Below, one piece after another: positions 1-8,554 of a DNA stretch of 64,000 bases. This DNA is from Marinobacter sp. F4206 (GTDB lineage: Bacteria > Pseudomonadota > Gammaproteobacteria > Pseudomonadales > Oleiphilaceae), in NCBI RefSeq assembly GCF_019392195.1, contig NZ_JAHXKI010000003.1, positions 434,001 to 498,000 of the forward strand. The letters run 5' to 3'. How positions within the stretch are numbered: the stretch's first letter is position 1; each line of letters opens with the position of its first letter. The notes under the pieces are model-generated. The model ran no database searches. It worked only from the letters and a program-made list of their open reading frames with translations, and was not told the DNA's origin. A program made the position numbers and the translations under genes.

Positions 1-1076
1 GCCATTTCGGGATCCATGATAGCGTCCGTTCCGAATCCAATCTTCACTCCCATTTTTTTAGCAAGTGGATAGACCTTTTCCGTGCCTGATGTTGCCTCCA
101 ACCATTTCTTTGTCGAGGACTCGGTTGGAAATACCATGCGATCTTCATCGTCCAGCAGCGGCTGCGTACTCAACCAGACTCCTTTTTTCTTCATGAGTTT
201 GAGCGTGTCTTCGGTTACAAGCATACCGTGCTCAATGGTCTTGATTCCTGCTTCAACGGCCATTCTGACCGCCTCGTCAGTGATGACGTGAGCCGCGACA
301 TAGCTATTGTAACTTTCCGCGACGTCGACGATGGCCTTCATTTCCTCCAGTGAGTACTGGCGAACATCAAGGGGGTCAAAAATTGAGGCGACCCCACCTC
401 CAGCCGCGATTTTGATTTGGCTCGCCCCCATTCGGAAGACCTCGCGGGCGCGCCGACGAACCTCCGGCAACCCGTCGGCGATGACGAAAAAGCCGGTCCT
501 TCCCCAGTAATCCAGATTGCTTTCCGCTGGGATCTCATGGGGCAGGCGATAGTCATAGTGCCCCCCAGTCTGACTAAGCGGCGGACCGGCCACCAGCATG
601 CGGGGGCCCACGATGACTCCGCTATCAATCAGTTTTTTAAGTGAAAAACTGTTGCCACCGATATCCCTAACGGTGGTAAAGCCCCTCATCAACGTGTGCT
701 CCGCGGTCGGGACCGCTCTGGCTGCAATCTCGTAGACGTCCCCAGTCAGGATCACGGCCTGCGGTACCGCAGCCATTGTCATATGCCAATGGACATCGCT
801 AAGCCCGGGAATCATTGTACGCCCACCACCATCAATGACTGTTGCTCCCTCAATTTGGACGTCATCGGACGAAATGTCGGAAATCAAGTTGCCTGTGATG
901 ACCACATTGGCGTTTTCGATAAGGTCTTCGTTAAGCCCATCAAAAATGTTCACATTCGTGATGATTGTTTGAGGCTTTGGGGTGGACTCGGCCTCAGTCG
1001 CTGAATCTGCAGCAAGAACTGGTTTTGCCAGAATCGAAACAACAAACAGACTAGACAAGATATACGCTCGTTTCAT
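1..1076 (-). CDS. Secreted amidohydrolase, 3' end beyond window (partial)
   Basis: The reading frame is open from an ATG at 1076 to the left edge (about 358 codons), so the C-terminus lies outside the window. Residues 1-23 form a signal peptide ending in LAAD, so export to the periplasm is expected. The metal-dependent amidohydrolase fold (imidazolonepropionase / Xaa-Pro dipeptidase-like branch) is indicated by the DVHWHM motif (metal-binding His near residues 96 and 98), a later AAHVITD, the IEHGML motif and FGTDA, whose Asp is the usual catalytic/metal residue. It is a close paralogue of the gene at 8555-9907; whole phrases such as GGGVAS, DVAESYNSYV and TLMRGFTTVRD are shared. The substrate is unknown; cyclic or N-blocked dipeptides are plausible for the family. 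Nothing in the visible part looks broken. Confidence 0.85.
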   Translation of the reverse strand, partial: MKRAYILSSLFVVSILAKPVLAADSATEAESTPKPQTIITNVNIFDGLNEDLIENANVVITGNLISDISSDDVQIEGATVIDGGGRTMIPGLSDVHWHMTMAAVPQAVILTGDVYEIAARAVPTAEHTLMRGFTTVRDIGGNSFSLKKLIDSGVIVGPRMLVAGPPLSQTGGHYDYRLPHEIPAESNLDYWGRTGFFVIADGLPEVRRRAREVFRMGASQIKIAAGGGVASIFDPLDVRQYSLEEMKAIVDVAESYNSYVAAHVITDEAVRMAVEAGIKTIEHGMLVTEDTLKLMKKKGVWLSTQPLLDDEDRMVFPTESSTKKWLEATSGTEKVYPLAKKMGVKIGFGTDAIMDPEM

Positions 1077-1446
1077 TGTGTCATCTCCACATGTGCTTTG
1101 AAGACAGAAAAGCCGATGGATAACCATGCCAAATACCGGGACATCGCAAACGGCGGCAAAGGATATGACACACTGCAGGTTATTTATTGCGGACAAGTTC
1201 TGCCCAACGAATATAGTCTAGACAAGTAGCCCGGGATTGCTTTTTTTTTCGCTCACTGTGAGTTCAAGAACGCCAGGATGTAGACGGACGCCTCGGTCAA
1301 CGAACTCGGATTAAATTCAGGGGCCAGATCGATTGGCAGTTAGCGAAGGGCATAAAGCCAGAAAACGAGAACTTGGAATGGGTGATGCGGTGCCGGGCTA
1401 ACGCCGCTCAGGAGTCGCCCGGCACAGGATACCGTCAATCAAGGTC
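1077..1446. other. Intergenic region with hairpin and possible gene remnant
   Basis: No convincing gene lies between the two minus-strand hydrolase genes. A perfect 9-bp inverted repeat (1390-1398 with 1417-1425, 18-nt loop) sits just downstream of the serine hydrolase gene. It has no U-tract on the minus strand, so it is not a standard terminator. On the plus strand the frame from about 1262 to 1449 is open without a start codon and reads as a soluble protein tail (for example IDWQLAKGIKPENENLEW); I cannot assign it to a family, and it could be the remnant of a lost gene or chance. Confidence 0.4.
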
Positions 1447-2703
1447 TTAACGATCGAAGAGGCCGGAGGTCGCTATCGGTCGAACATAACGGTGGCAGGA
1501 TAAATCGCCGTTATTCACATTAAAGTAAACAACCACCAGATCTCGCGCCGGTGACACATAAAGTCCCTGCGCCATCAAACCAAATTTCATCATGTCTCCG
1601 TCCTCCCAAACGAGGTCCCACTGGCGACTGTTGGCAATAAAGTCCTCGGTTCCAACGCGTTCAGCGAATTCAGGGCCATCGAACCCGGCCATGATAAAAT
1701 CATGGGTTCTGACCTCACTGCGAATACGCGCCAGGATCTCGTCAGAAACCACTTTTTCGACCGCAATTTTGTTCCAGCTGGGCGTGTACAGCATGCCGAA
1801 GCGGGCGAAATCCCGCAGATTGCTTGAGACCAATCCATGCGCGGCCGCAATCCCGTCGGGCGTCAGGTGAAATTGTAGCGCAGACTCTGCGCCCACTTTC
1901 GACCAGACTCTTCGATCAAACATCTGCGGCCAGCGCTCACCCTCCACGGCCTCGGCAAGTAATACCAGCACTTGCGTGAGACCGGACGCATACTCAAACG
2001 CCTGTCCGGGTTTGCTCTTCGCCTTGGTGCTTTTAAGCACGTCCGCTAACAGCTCGACCCCCCGGTTGACATTTGAAAAGCCGAGTTCCGCCTCGTACAC
2101 CCGCCTGGCGACGTTATCGGGATCGAACCGGGATTCGGTTGTATCCTCAAGATCCATGCCGGTGGCCATATCAAGGACGTCCCGCGTGGTGATGCCATCC
2201 CAGTCGGTGTTCTTGAACTCGGTCAGGTAGGTGGTGATAGGCTGGTTTTCATCGATCTTGCCTTCGCTGATGAGCATATCAACGATCAGTCCGGCCGTCG
2301 GCTTGGCACAGGACATCCACAGATGGGCGTCTTCCGGATTCATCCGCGGATACTGTTCGTACACGATCTCGCCCTTGTGAACGACGAGGTAGCCTTGAGC
2401 GTAAAGATCGGATCTCGCGAGAAACTGATCGAGTGTCATTTCTCCGTCATTGATGGTTTCGGCTTTGATTGAGCCGATCTCCGGCATCGGGCGACTGCCT
2501 AAAGGCATCACCGGCTGACGTGATGGCAACACGGCGGTATTCATGAATTCCGAGGTCCGCATGTTGAAATAAGCGGATACGTCGCCCCCTGAAAACAATT
2601 CATTGTAGCCCGCAGCACGGGTTTGCTTCTCAAGCTCCATTGGAAACCCGTGCCGGAACTTTTCAAGCGGTGTTCTTTCTGGCGTGGCGGCAGACTGTTG
2701 CAT
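1447..2703 (-). CDS. Serine hydrolase, beta-lactamase/NylB-like (copy A)
   Basis: 418 residues. The SxxK signature (S131-C-A-K134) and the second-motif Tyr (Y238-A-S) identify the class C beta-lactamase / penicillin-binding protein-like serine hydrolases, the group that includes 6-aminohexanoate-dimer hydrolase and EstB-type esterases. HGL near residue 289 could serve as the third box. No signal peptide is visible, so it is probably cytoplasmic. I chose the ATG at 2703 because AAGGAG lies 8 nt upstream; an upstream in-frame start at 2808 adds a low-complexity leader with no such site. It is followed in tandem by copy B (2823-4079), of the same length. Residues about 51-341 are encoded by DNA identical to copy B, while the ends have diverged. 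The true substrate (amide, ester or lactam) cannot be told from sequence. Confidence 0.85.
   Translation of the reverse strand: MQQSAATPERTPLEKFRHGFPMELEKQTRAAGYNELFSGGDVSAYFNMRTSEFMNTAVLPSRQPVMPLGSRPMPEIGSIKAETINDGEMTLDQFLARSDLYAQGYLVVHKGEIVYEQYPRMNPEDAHLWMSCAKPTAGLIVDMLISEGKIDENQPITTYLTEFKNTDWDGITTRDVLDMATGMDLEDTTESRFDPDNVARRVYEAELGFSNVNRGVELLADVLKSTKAKSKPGQAFEYASGLTQVLVLLAEAVEGERWPQMFDRRVWSKVGAESALQFHLTPDGIAAAHGLVSSNLRDFARFGMLYTPSWNKIAVEKVVSDEILARIRSEVRTHDFIMAGFDGPEFAERVGTEDFIANSRQWDLVWEDGDMMKFGLMAQGLYVSPARDLVVVYFNVNNGDLSCHRYVRPIATSGLFDR
1679..2553. repeat. 875-bp identical tract, copy A
   Basis: Read base by base, this stretch matches 3055-3929 with no mismatch or gap (constant offset of 1376). 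Both borders are abrupt: outside them the two genes differ at many positions. This is the footprint expected of gene conversion between tandem paralogues rather than of a simple recent duplication. Confidence 0.9.
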
Positions 2704-2822
2704 GGCAAGACTCCTTATGCTGGATTTTGGAGGCCCCTGGATACTTTCGACTGGCACGTTGCTTCTTCTTTTAGGTTCGGGGGCGATTACCGAGCGCACA
2801 TTGCGCACTGAGGGCAGAGCAC

Positions 2823-4079
2823 TCAGTGATCGAACAGACCCGAAGTGGCGATAGGGCGCGCGAAGCGATGGGTTGAATGGTCGTCGTTGTTGACACTGAA
2901 GTAGACGATCACCAAATCCCGCGCTGGTGACACGTAGAGCCCCTGTGTCATGAGGCCGCCTTTCCAGAGGTCACCGTCTGGCCATACAAGGTCCCACTGG
3001 CGACTGTTGGCAATAAAGTTGTCCGTTCCGTGATAATCAGCGAACACCGGGCCGTCGAACCCGGCCATGATAAAATCATGGGTTCTGACCTCACTGCGAA
3101 TACGCGCCAGGATCTCGTCAGAAACCACTTTTTCGACCGCAATTTTGTTCCAGCTGGGCGTGTACAGCATGCCGAAGCGGGCGAAATCCCGCAGATTGCT
3201 TGAGACCAATCCATGCGCGGCCGCAATCCCGTCGGGCGTCAGGTGAAATTGTAGCGCAGACTCTGCGCCCACTTTCGACCAGACTCTTCGATCAAACATC
3301 TGCGGCCAGCGCTCACCCTCCACGGCCTCGGCAAGTAATACCAGCACTTGCGTGAGACCGGACGCATACTCAAACGCCTGTCCGGGTTTGCTCTTCGCCT
3401 TGGTGCTTTTAAGCACGTCCGCTAACAGCTCGACCCCCCGGTTGACATTTGAAAAGCCGAGTTCCGCCTCGTACACCCGCCTGGCGACGTTATCGGGATC
3501 GAACCGGGATTCGGTTGTATCCTCAAGATCCATGCCGGTGGCCATATCAAGGACGTCCCGCGTGGTGATGCCATCCCAGTCGGTGTTCTTGAACTCGGTC
3601 AGGTAGGTGGTGATAGGCTGGTTTTCATCGATCTTGCCTTCGCTGATGAGCATATCAACGATCAGTCCGGCCGTCGGCTTGGCACAGGACATCCACAGAT
3701 GGGCGTCTTCCGGATTCATCCGCGGATACTGTTCGTACACGATCTCGCCCTTGTGAACGACGAGGTAGCCTTGAGCGTAAAGATCGGATCTCGCGAGAAA
3801 CTGATCGAGTGTCATTTCTCCGTCATTGATGGTTTCGGCTTTGATTGAGCCGATCTCCGGCATCGGGCGACTGCCTAAAGGCATCACCGGCTGACGTGAT
3901 GGCAACACGGCGGTATTCATGAATTCCGATGCGCGCATGTTGAAATAGGCGGACACATCACCGCCTGCGAACAATCCCATGTAACCGGCTGCGCGGGTCT
4001 GGTTTTCAAGTTTGGAAGGGAAACCGTTCTGGAATTCTTCGAGAAGCGTTCTTTCTTGCGTGGCAGTTGTCTGTTGCAT
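2823..4079 (-). CDS. Serine hydrolase, beta-lactamase/NylB-like (copy B)
   Basis: Tandem paralogue of the gene at 1447-2703 with the same 418-residue length and the same SCAK and YAS catalytic motifs. The start at 4079 is supported by GAGGGAG about 7 nt upstream; the longer in-frame start at 4178 would overlap the hdeD-like gene heavily. The N-terminal 50 residues and the last ~78 residues differ from copy A (for example near residues 340-360, FADYHGTDN against FAERVGTED), whereas the catalytic core is identical even at silent sites. Divergence confined to the ends suggests either that substrate or partner specificity sits there or that these are simply the unconverted parts. Gene spacing (11 nt to the hdeD-like gene upstream) suggests co-transcription from that gene. 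Confidence 0.85.
   Translation of the reverse strand: MQQTTATQERTLLEEFQNGFPSKLENQTRAAGYMGLFAGGDVSAYFNMRASEFMNTAVLPSRQPVMPLGSRPMPEIGSIKAETINDGEMTLDQFLARSDLYAQGYLVVHKGEIVYEQYPRMNPEDAHLWMSCAKPTAGLIVDMLISEGKIDENQPITTYLTEFKNTDWDGITTRDVLDMATGMDLEDTTESRFDPDNVARRVYEAELGFSNVNRGVELLADVLKSTKAKSKPGQAFEYASGLTQVLVLLAEAVEGERWPQMFDRRVWSKVGAESALQFHLTPDGIAAAHGLVSSNLRDFARFGMLYTPSWNKIAVEKVVSDEILARIRSEVRTHDFIMAGFDGPVFADYHGTDNFIANSRQWDLVWPDGDLWKGGLMTQGLYVSPARDLVIVYFSVNNDDHSTHRFARPIATSGLFDH
3055..3929. repeat. 875-bp identical tract, copy B
   Basis: Partner of 1679-2553; see that entry. It covers the catalytic core of the second serine hydrolase gene. Confidence 0.9.
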
Positions 4080-4090
4080 GACTCGCTCCC

Positions 4091-4624
4091 TCAGGCTTGC
4101 TGAACAGAGCCCGCAATGGCAAAAAAGATCCAACCGCTCAGGATCAAATGCACACCAACCAGCGTACCTACAGCCCAAACGCCTGATAGCGGGAACTGCA
4201 TCCAGATCATCAGGCCAAGTATGAAGGTGATAACGCCGCTAAAAAACAACCATCCCCATCCGGTCGCAGGCCTTGCCGAGAACGCCCATATGGCTTCCAT
4301 TGCGCCGGTTACCAAAAAATATCCCGCGAGAATCAGGGTCAACACGCCCAGTGATGAAGCGGGGCTGAACGTCAGGTAACAGCCAACGATAAAAGCAATT
4401 GCCCCTAATATCGAAGGCATCAGATTGTCCCGGAAAGATCTGGCCAGGAATACCGCAATAAGTTGTGCGATGCCGCCAACAAGTAAGAAAATTCCGACGA
4501 TCCAGGTAATCGACAGGCCTACCGCGAAGGGCGCCAGCAAACAAAGAATGCCGGCAACCACGAGACAAATTCCTATTAATTTTGCCTTCTTGATATCCTG
4601 GTTAATTGAATTGATGAGTGTCAT
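4091..4624 (-). CDS. HdeD-like membrane protein (DUF308)
   Basis: 177 residues made almost entirely of six hydrophobic segments in three helical hairpins, for example GICLVVAGILCLLAPFAVG and the LGVLTLILAGYFLVTGAMEA region. This is the pattern of the HdeD / DUF308 family, named after the E. coli acid-resistance membrane protein; the biochemical role is not known. The start at 4624 (MTLINS) has GGAG 10 nt upstream. Starts further upstream (to 4732) would add a charged leader without membrane character. It heads a probable operon with the two serine hydrolase genes. A second family member lies at 11290-11838. Confidence 0.85.
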   Translation of the reverse strand: MTLINSINQDIKKAKLIGICLVVAGILCLLAPFAVGLSITWIVGIFLLVGGIAQLIAVFLARSFRDNLMPSILGAIAFIVGCYLTFSPASSLGVLTLILAGYFLVTGAMEAIWAFSARPATGWGWLFFSGVITFILGLMIWMQFPLSGVWAVGTLVGVHLILSGWIFFAIAGSVQQA

Positions 4625-4947
4625 GGTCCATGTCTCCGTGCCTTGTGGAGGAAGCGACAGTCGCTCAGACGTTTCGGATATGCCTTCCCCCAACAGCCGG
4701 AAGTAGTTTCTGGACTGCAGTTTTTTCATCACGTCAATCTGGACAAAAAGACTAGTATAAACTTAGCAGTGAACGCCTGATTTGAGTAGGGCACTCATTA
4801 GAACATGAGGGTATATATAGCCCTTCGAACCGTTCTTTAACTTTTGGCGCTCGTCTGGACAAAAGCGAGCACCGAGAAAAAACGGCATAAAGTGGCCACC
4901 ATAGCCTATGCTTATGAGTCCTGGCAGCTGGCTCGGGGGTACACCAC
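4625..4947. other. Divergent intergenic region
   Basis: This 323-bp gap separates the minus-strand hdeD/hydrolase operon from the plus-strand DUF2252 gene and must hold both promoters. An 11-base direct repeat TCTGGACAAAA occurs near 4739 and again near 4854. I see no RNA gene and no clear consensus promoter hexamers. Confidence 0.4.
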
Positions 4948-6336
4948 GTGGGAAAATTAAAGCGCCTCGGCGTTGCCAATGACATGTTAGCCATAAGCAA
5001 AGCTAAGGGCCTTGCTTTGCGCCGGGTTGTGCCGCTGGAAGACCACGCTGAAGTCGAAGGGATCAAGCACCGTCCTGACCCCATCGCGATTCTCATCGGG
5101 CAAGACCAGATGAGAGTTCAGCAACTCGTCCCCATCCGTCACGGTCGGATGCGGGTTTCACCCTTTGCCTTCTATCGTGGTGCCGCAGCAATTATGGCAT
5201 CTGATCTTTCGCGGGGCGTGTCCACTAATATCTGCGTTCAGTTGGGCGGAGACGCCCATTTGGCAAACTTTGGGCTTTTCAATGGTGCTGATCGTCGGTT
5301 GGTATTTGATGTGAACGACTTCGACGAGACGGCGCCAGGGCCTTTCGAGTGGGACCTGAAGCGTTTGGCGACCAGCGTTACGATCGCGGCTCAGGGCCTG
5401 AACCTGCCAATCAAGAAAATCGGCTCGGCGACCCGGGCAGCTGTACGAGGGTATCGCGAGACAATGGGGCAGGCCATATTGATAAGCCCTCTGGACCTGC
5501 ACTATTTTCGCTTGGAGGTTGATTCGCTCCTCAATGAGGTCGGCCACAAGGAGCAGAAACAGGCGAAGAAAACCATCGCCAAGGCATCGAGGAAGACCAG
5601 CCTGCGCGCCTTAGACAAGCTAACCGAGGTTGTAAACGGACAGCGCCGGATCGTCGCTGATCCGCCGGTTATTGTAAGGATTGACGATAGCCTCGAGTCA
5701 ATCGGACGCGAACGACTTGAAGAATTTTTCGACGCCTACCTGGCCACCTTGGCACCTCATCGGGCCGCGGTCATCCGTCGCTATCGGTTTGTCGACATGG
5801 CGCACAAAATTGTTGGCGTTGGCAGCGTCGGAACACGTTGTTTTATTCTGTTGCTCGAGTCAGATCAGGGTGAACCTCTCTTCATGCAGTTCAAAGAGGC
5901 CACACAGTCGGTACTCGAGCCCTATGTAGGTGATGCCGGGTTCGCCCAAGCTGGGGAACGAGTGGTGCGTGGGCAGCGATTGATGCAGTCGACCGGCGAC
6001 ATTCTTCTGGGGTGGTCTAGCTATAAGCGCGAAAATGGCTCCAGGGCTGACTTCTACATCCGACAGTTGTGGGACGGCAAAGGCTCCGCAAATATCGATA
6101 GCATGACGTCAGATGAGCTGAAGCGTTATGCGAGTCACTGCGGAAAGGCTTTGGCACTGGCCCATGCCCGAACCGGTGACGCCGCCATGATCAGCGGCTA
6201 CCTTGGTGACGATGAAACCGCGGACTATGTTCTCGCCGATTTCGCTGATCGGTACGCTGACTTGAATGTTGCCGACCATGCAGACCATGAACGTGCGATC
6301 GATACTGGCCGACTTTCTGCTAAAAGCGACTGTTGA
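4948..6336 (+). CDS. DUF2252 family protein
   Basis: 462 residues from a GTG start preceded by CGGGGG. The GGDAHLANFG block near residue 100 and the FDVNDFDETAPGPFEWDL block near residue 125 are the hallmarks of DUF2252, a family distantly related to the aminoglycoside-phosphotransferase / kinase-like fold, although no reaction has been firmly assigned. Later phrases (MQFKEA, VVRGQRLMQ, YIRQLWDGKGS, HCGKALALAHARTGD) also fit the family. No signal peptide or membrane segment is seen, so it should be cytoplasmic. It stands alone, divergent from hdeD and convergent with the K+ channel gene (36 nt apart). A later ATG at 4984 is an alternative start. Confidence 0.8.
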   Translation: MGKLKRLGVANDMLAISKAKGLALRRVVPLEDHAEVEGIKHRPDPIAILIGQDQMRVQQLVPIRHGRMRVSPFAFYRGAAAIMASDLSRGVSTNICVQLGGDAHLANFGLFNGADRRLVFDVNDFDETAPGPFEWDLKRLATSVTIAAQGLNLPIKKIGSATRAAVRGYRETMGQAILISPLDLHYFRLEVDSLLNEVGHKEQKQAKKTIAKASRKTSLRALDKLTEVVNGQRRIVADPPVIVRIDDSLESIGRERLEEFFDAYLATLAPHRAAVIRRYRFVDMAHKIVGVGSVGTRCFILLLESDQGEPLFMQFKEATQSVLEPYVGDAGFAQAGERVVRGQRLMQSTGDILLGWSSYKRENGSRADFYIRQLWDGKGSANIDSMTSDELKRYASHCGKALALAHARTGDAAMISGYLGDDETADYVLADFADRYADLNVADHADHERAIDTGRLSAKSDC

Positions 6337-6372
6337 GGGAGCCTGGCTTTTCCCGGCGATGGGTCGAGAACT

Positions 6373-6759
6373 TCAATGTCCGGAATCACTTCGTTTGGTT
6401 CTTTTTCCCTTGATTCTTTTCGCAGTTTGAAGGCTATCGTTCACGATTATCACAGCGATTTTCGAGCAGAGCGCGACGAAGCAACCAATGCTCAGTATGG
6501 AGTAAATGATCGTGAAAACTTTGGAGGCGGGACTGGACGGGGCGAAGTCACCAAAGCCAATCGTGGCCATGGTCGAGATGCAGAAGTAAACAGAGTCGAG
6601 AACGGACCAGCCTTCTACGTGGTGGTAAAAAAGGGTGCCACCAATCACGAGGATAGTGATGAAGAACAGCAATACTCGAAACTCAGCATCACGATGCAGG
6701 CCGCGAACAACCGTTTTGAGTAACCGATAACTATTTACAATCAATGAGATCGATATCAT
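6373..6759 (-). CDS. Two-TM potassium channel (Ion_trans_2)
   Basis: 128 residues. The selectivity filter is clear in STMATIGFGDFAP (TxGFGD, a variant of TVGYGD) and is flanked by a first membrane helix (VLLFFITILVIGG), a pore helix and a second membrane helix (VFTIIYSILSIGCFVALC). The basic C-terminal tail (KRIKGKRTKR) is short, with no RCK/TrkA domain, so gating would have to come from voltage, pH or a partner. I prefer the ATG at 6759 (GGGGG 7 nt upstream); a GTG at 6795 would extend the protein by 12 residues into a conserved repeat element. It is a single-gene unit convergent with the DUF2252 gene. Confidence 0.8.
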   Translation of the reverse strand: MISISLIVNSYRLLKTVVRGLHRDAEFRVLLFFITILVIGGTLFYHHVEGWSVLDSVYFCISTMATIGFGDFAPSSPASKVFTIIYSILSIGCFVALCSKIAVIIVNDSLQTAKRIKGKRTKRSDSGH

Positions 6760-6769
6760 TGGCTGGCCC

Positions 6770-6822
6770 CCGCCTAGCCTGACAGGCTTCTCCACATGAT
6801 AGTCATAGATTCCTTGAGTTGC
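6770..6822. repeat. Dispersed ~53-bp element, copy 1
   Basis: About 85-90 percent identical by eye to 11912-11964. Both copies lie immediately 5' of a minus-strand membrane-protein gene (K+ channel here, HdeD-like there). On the minus strand each copy has an AAGGA- or AAAGA-like site followed by ATGACTATCAT and a stop within 8-10 codons, so a leader peptide or a shared regulatory element is possible. Confidence 0.6.
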
Positions 6823-7028
6823 CGGTAGCAGCGGCCGTTAGCTTTCCAGGTGTGATTGATAATCCGCTTTGATCTAAAAACGGCTAAACGGGAGTTCTCT
6901 GTTAATGCCTGGCGGCTCCTGAAGGGTTAGGCTACCAATATCAGGACGGCCAAAAAGCCAATAACCGGCTCACTATTGATCTGGGCCGAGTCTGACACCT
7001 TTAACCGAGAACAACGAGGGCTGGGCAT

Positions 7029-8444
7029 GTGCTTGGAATTTTGGTTGCGATTGTTCACGGGATAGGCGTTGTAAGCGCCATTCACGCGGTCATGTATACG
7101 CGAACGGAGCAGGGCGCAATTGCCTGGGGGCTTTCGTTAGTCAGCTTCCCGTATATTGCAGTCCCGGCTTACTGGTTCCTGGGGCGCAGTCGCTTTGAGG
7201 GGTATATCACCAGGCGCAGGTTTTCTGAGCAACGTGGGGAAGACCTCCTTGCTCATACTCGTGAGCGAGTGGAACGGTTTCGGCTGACGCAAAAGGACCT
7301 GGCTCCAACTCTTCTCGCTGCTGAGCGTCTTGCGGACCAGCCGATGCTGAAAGGCAACGCGGTTGATCTTCTTATTGACGGAGACGCAACGTTCGACAGC
7401 ATTCTGAAAGGGATCGAGAGCGCGGAAGAGTATATCTTGTTCCAGTTCTTTATTGTGAAAAATGACCGTATTGGAAGGAGGGTGAAAGAAAGCCTGTTGG
7501 TTAAGGCAGCGGCGGGCGTCCGAATTTTTTTTCTTTACGATGAAGTGGGAAGTCATCGCCTGCCAAAATCCTATCTCAATGACTTGAGAGCGGCCGGTAT
7601 CAGTGTTTCGGCATTTAATACCCGGAAAGGGCCGGGCAATCGTTTCCAACTGAATTTCCGGAATCATCGCAAGGTAGTTGTGGTGGATGGCAAGGTTACT
7701 TGGATTGGCGGTCATAATGTAGGCGACGAATACCTCGGCGGAGACCCAAACTTTGGTCATTGGCGCGATACGCATGTTCGCATCGAAGGGCCTTCGGCAC
7801 TGGGCGCGCAGCTGTCCTTCTTGGAAGATTGGCACTGGGCCACCGACCAGCTTATCGAACTGAACTGGATACCTCACGGATCCCAAACAGAAGACAGCGG
7901 CGTGTTAATCCTACCCACCGGTCCGGCTGATGAACTGGAGAGCGCGAGCCTGATGTTTACCCATGCCATCAATGACGCCCAGGAACGGGTATGGATAGCC
8001 AGTCCATACTTCGTCCCTGATCAGACTGTGCTCCACGCCCTTCAGTTAGCCGGGTTAAGGGGTGTTGACGTGCGCATTTTGATTCCTGACATGCCCGATC
8101 ATTACTTGGTCTACCTGGCTGCATTTTCATATCTTGAGAATGCGGGGCGCACCGGTGTGAGGTTCTTCCGCTATACGGACGGCTTCCTGCACCAGAAGGT
8201 AATGTTAATCGACAACCGTACGGCTACCATCGGCACCGCAAATTTTGACAACCGGTCATTTCGATTGAATTTCGAAATCACGGCGGCCATCACGAATAAT
8301 CCAGGCTTCATCGATCAAGTTGAGAAGATGTTTTTGTCTGACTTTACACACTCGCGTCCTGTTCCTTCGAACGAATTATCAGGCCGCCCCTGGTGGTTCA
8401 GGTTCGCTGTGCAAATGGCCCGGTTAACATCACCTATTCAGTGA
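7029..8444 (+). CDS. cls: Cardiolipin synthase (phospholipase D family)
   Basis: 471 residues, the normal size for a ClsA-type synthase that condenses phosphatidyl donors into cardiolipin at the inner membrane. Two N-terminal membrane segments (about residues 1-20 and 33-52) precede two HKD motifs: FRNHRKVVVVDG with His near 213 and FLHQKVMLIDN with His near 388, each followed by the GG/GTANFDNRS-type loop. The GTG start at 7029 has GAGGG 8 nt upstream; an ATG two bases earlier is in another frame. It stands alone between the K+ channel and the minus-strand amidohydrolase. A decayed relative lies at 10979-11230. Cardiolipin synthesis often rises under osmotic and stationary-phase stress, which fits the HdeD and channel genes nearby. 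Confidence 0.92.
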   Translation: MLGILVAIVHGIGVVSAIHAVMYTRTEQGAIAWGLSLVSFPYIAVPAYWFLGRSRFEGYITRRRFSEQRGEDLLAHTRERVERFRLTQKDLAPTLLAAERLADQPMLKGNAVDLLIDGDATFDSILKGIESAEEYILFQFFIVKNDRIGRRVKESLLVKAAAGVRIFFLYDEVGSHRLPKSYLNDLRAAGISVSAFNTRKGPGNRFQLNFRNHRKVVVVDGKVTWIGGHNVGDEYLGGDPNFGHWRDTHVRIEGPSALGAQLSFLEDWHWATDQLIELNWIPHGSQTEDSGVLILPTGPADELESASLMFTHAINDAQERVWIASPYFVPDQTVLHALQLAGLRGVDVRILIPDMPDHYLVYLAAFSYLENAGRTGVRFFRYTDGFLHQKVMLIDNRTATIGTANFDNRSFRLNFEITAAITNNPGFIDQVEKMFLSDFTHSRPVPSNELSGRPWWFRFAVQMARLTSPIQ

Positions 8445-8554
8445 ACCGCCGAGTGCAGTGGGTTTGAATCCCGGAAACAAGTCAGCAGACACCAGGAGCC
8501 TCTTTCGATCAAGGCATCTGCTAATAGTCTGACAAAGGCAGCGTCGTTCTTTCC

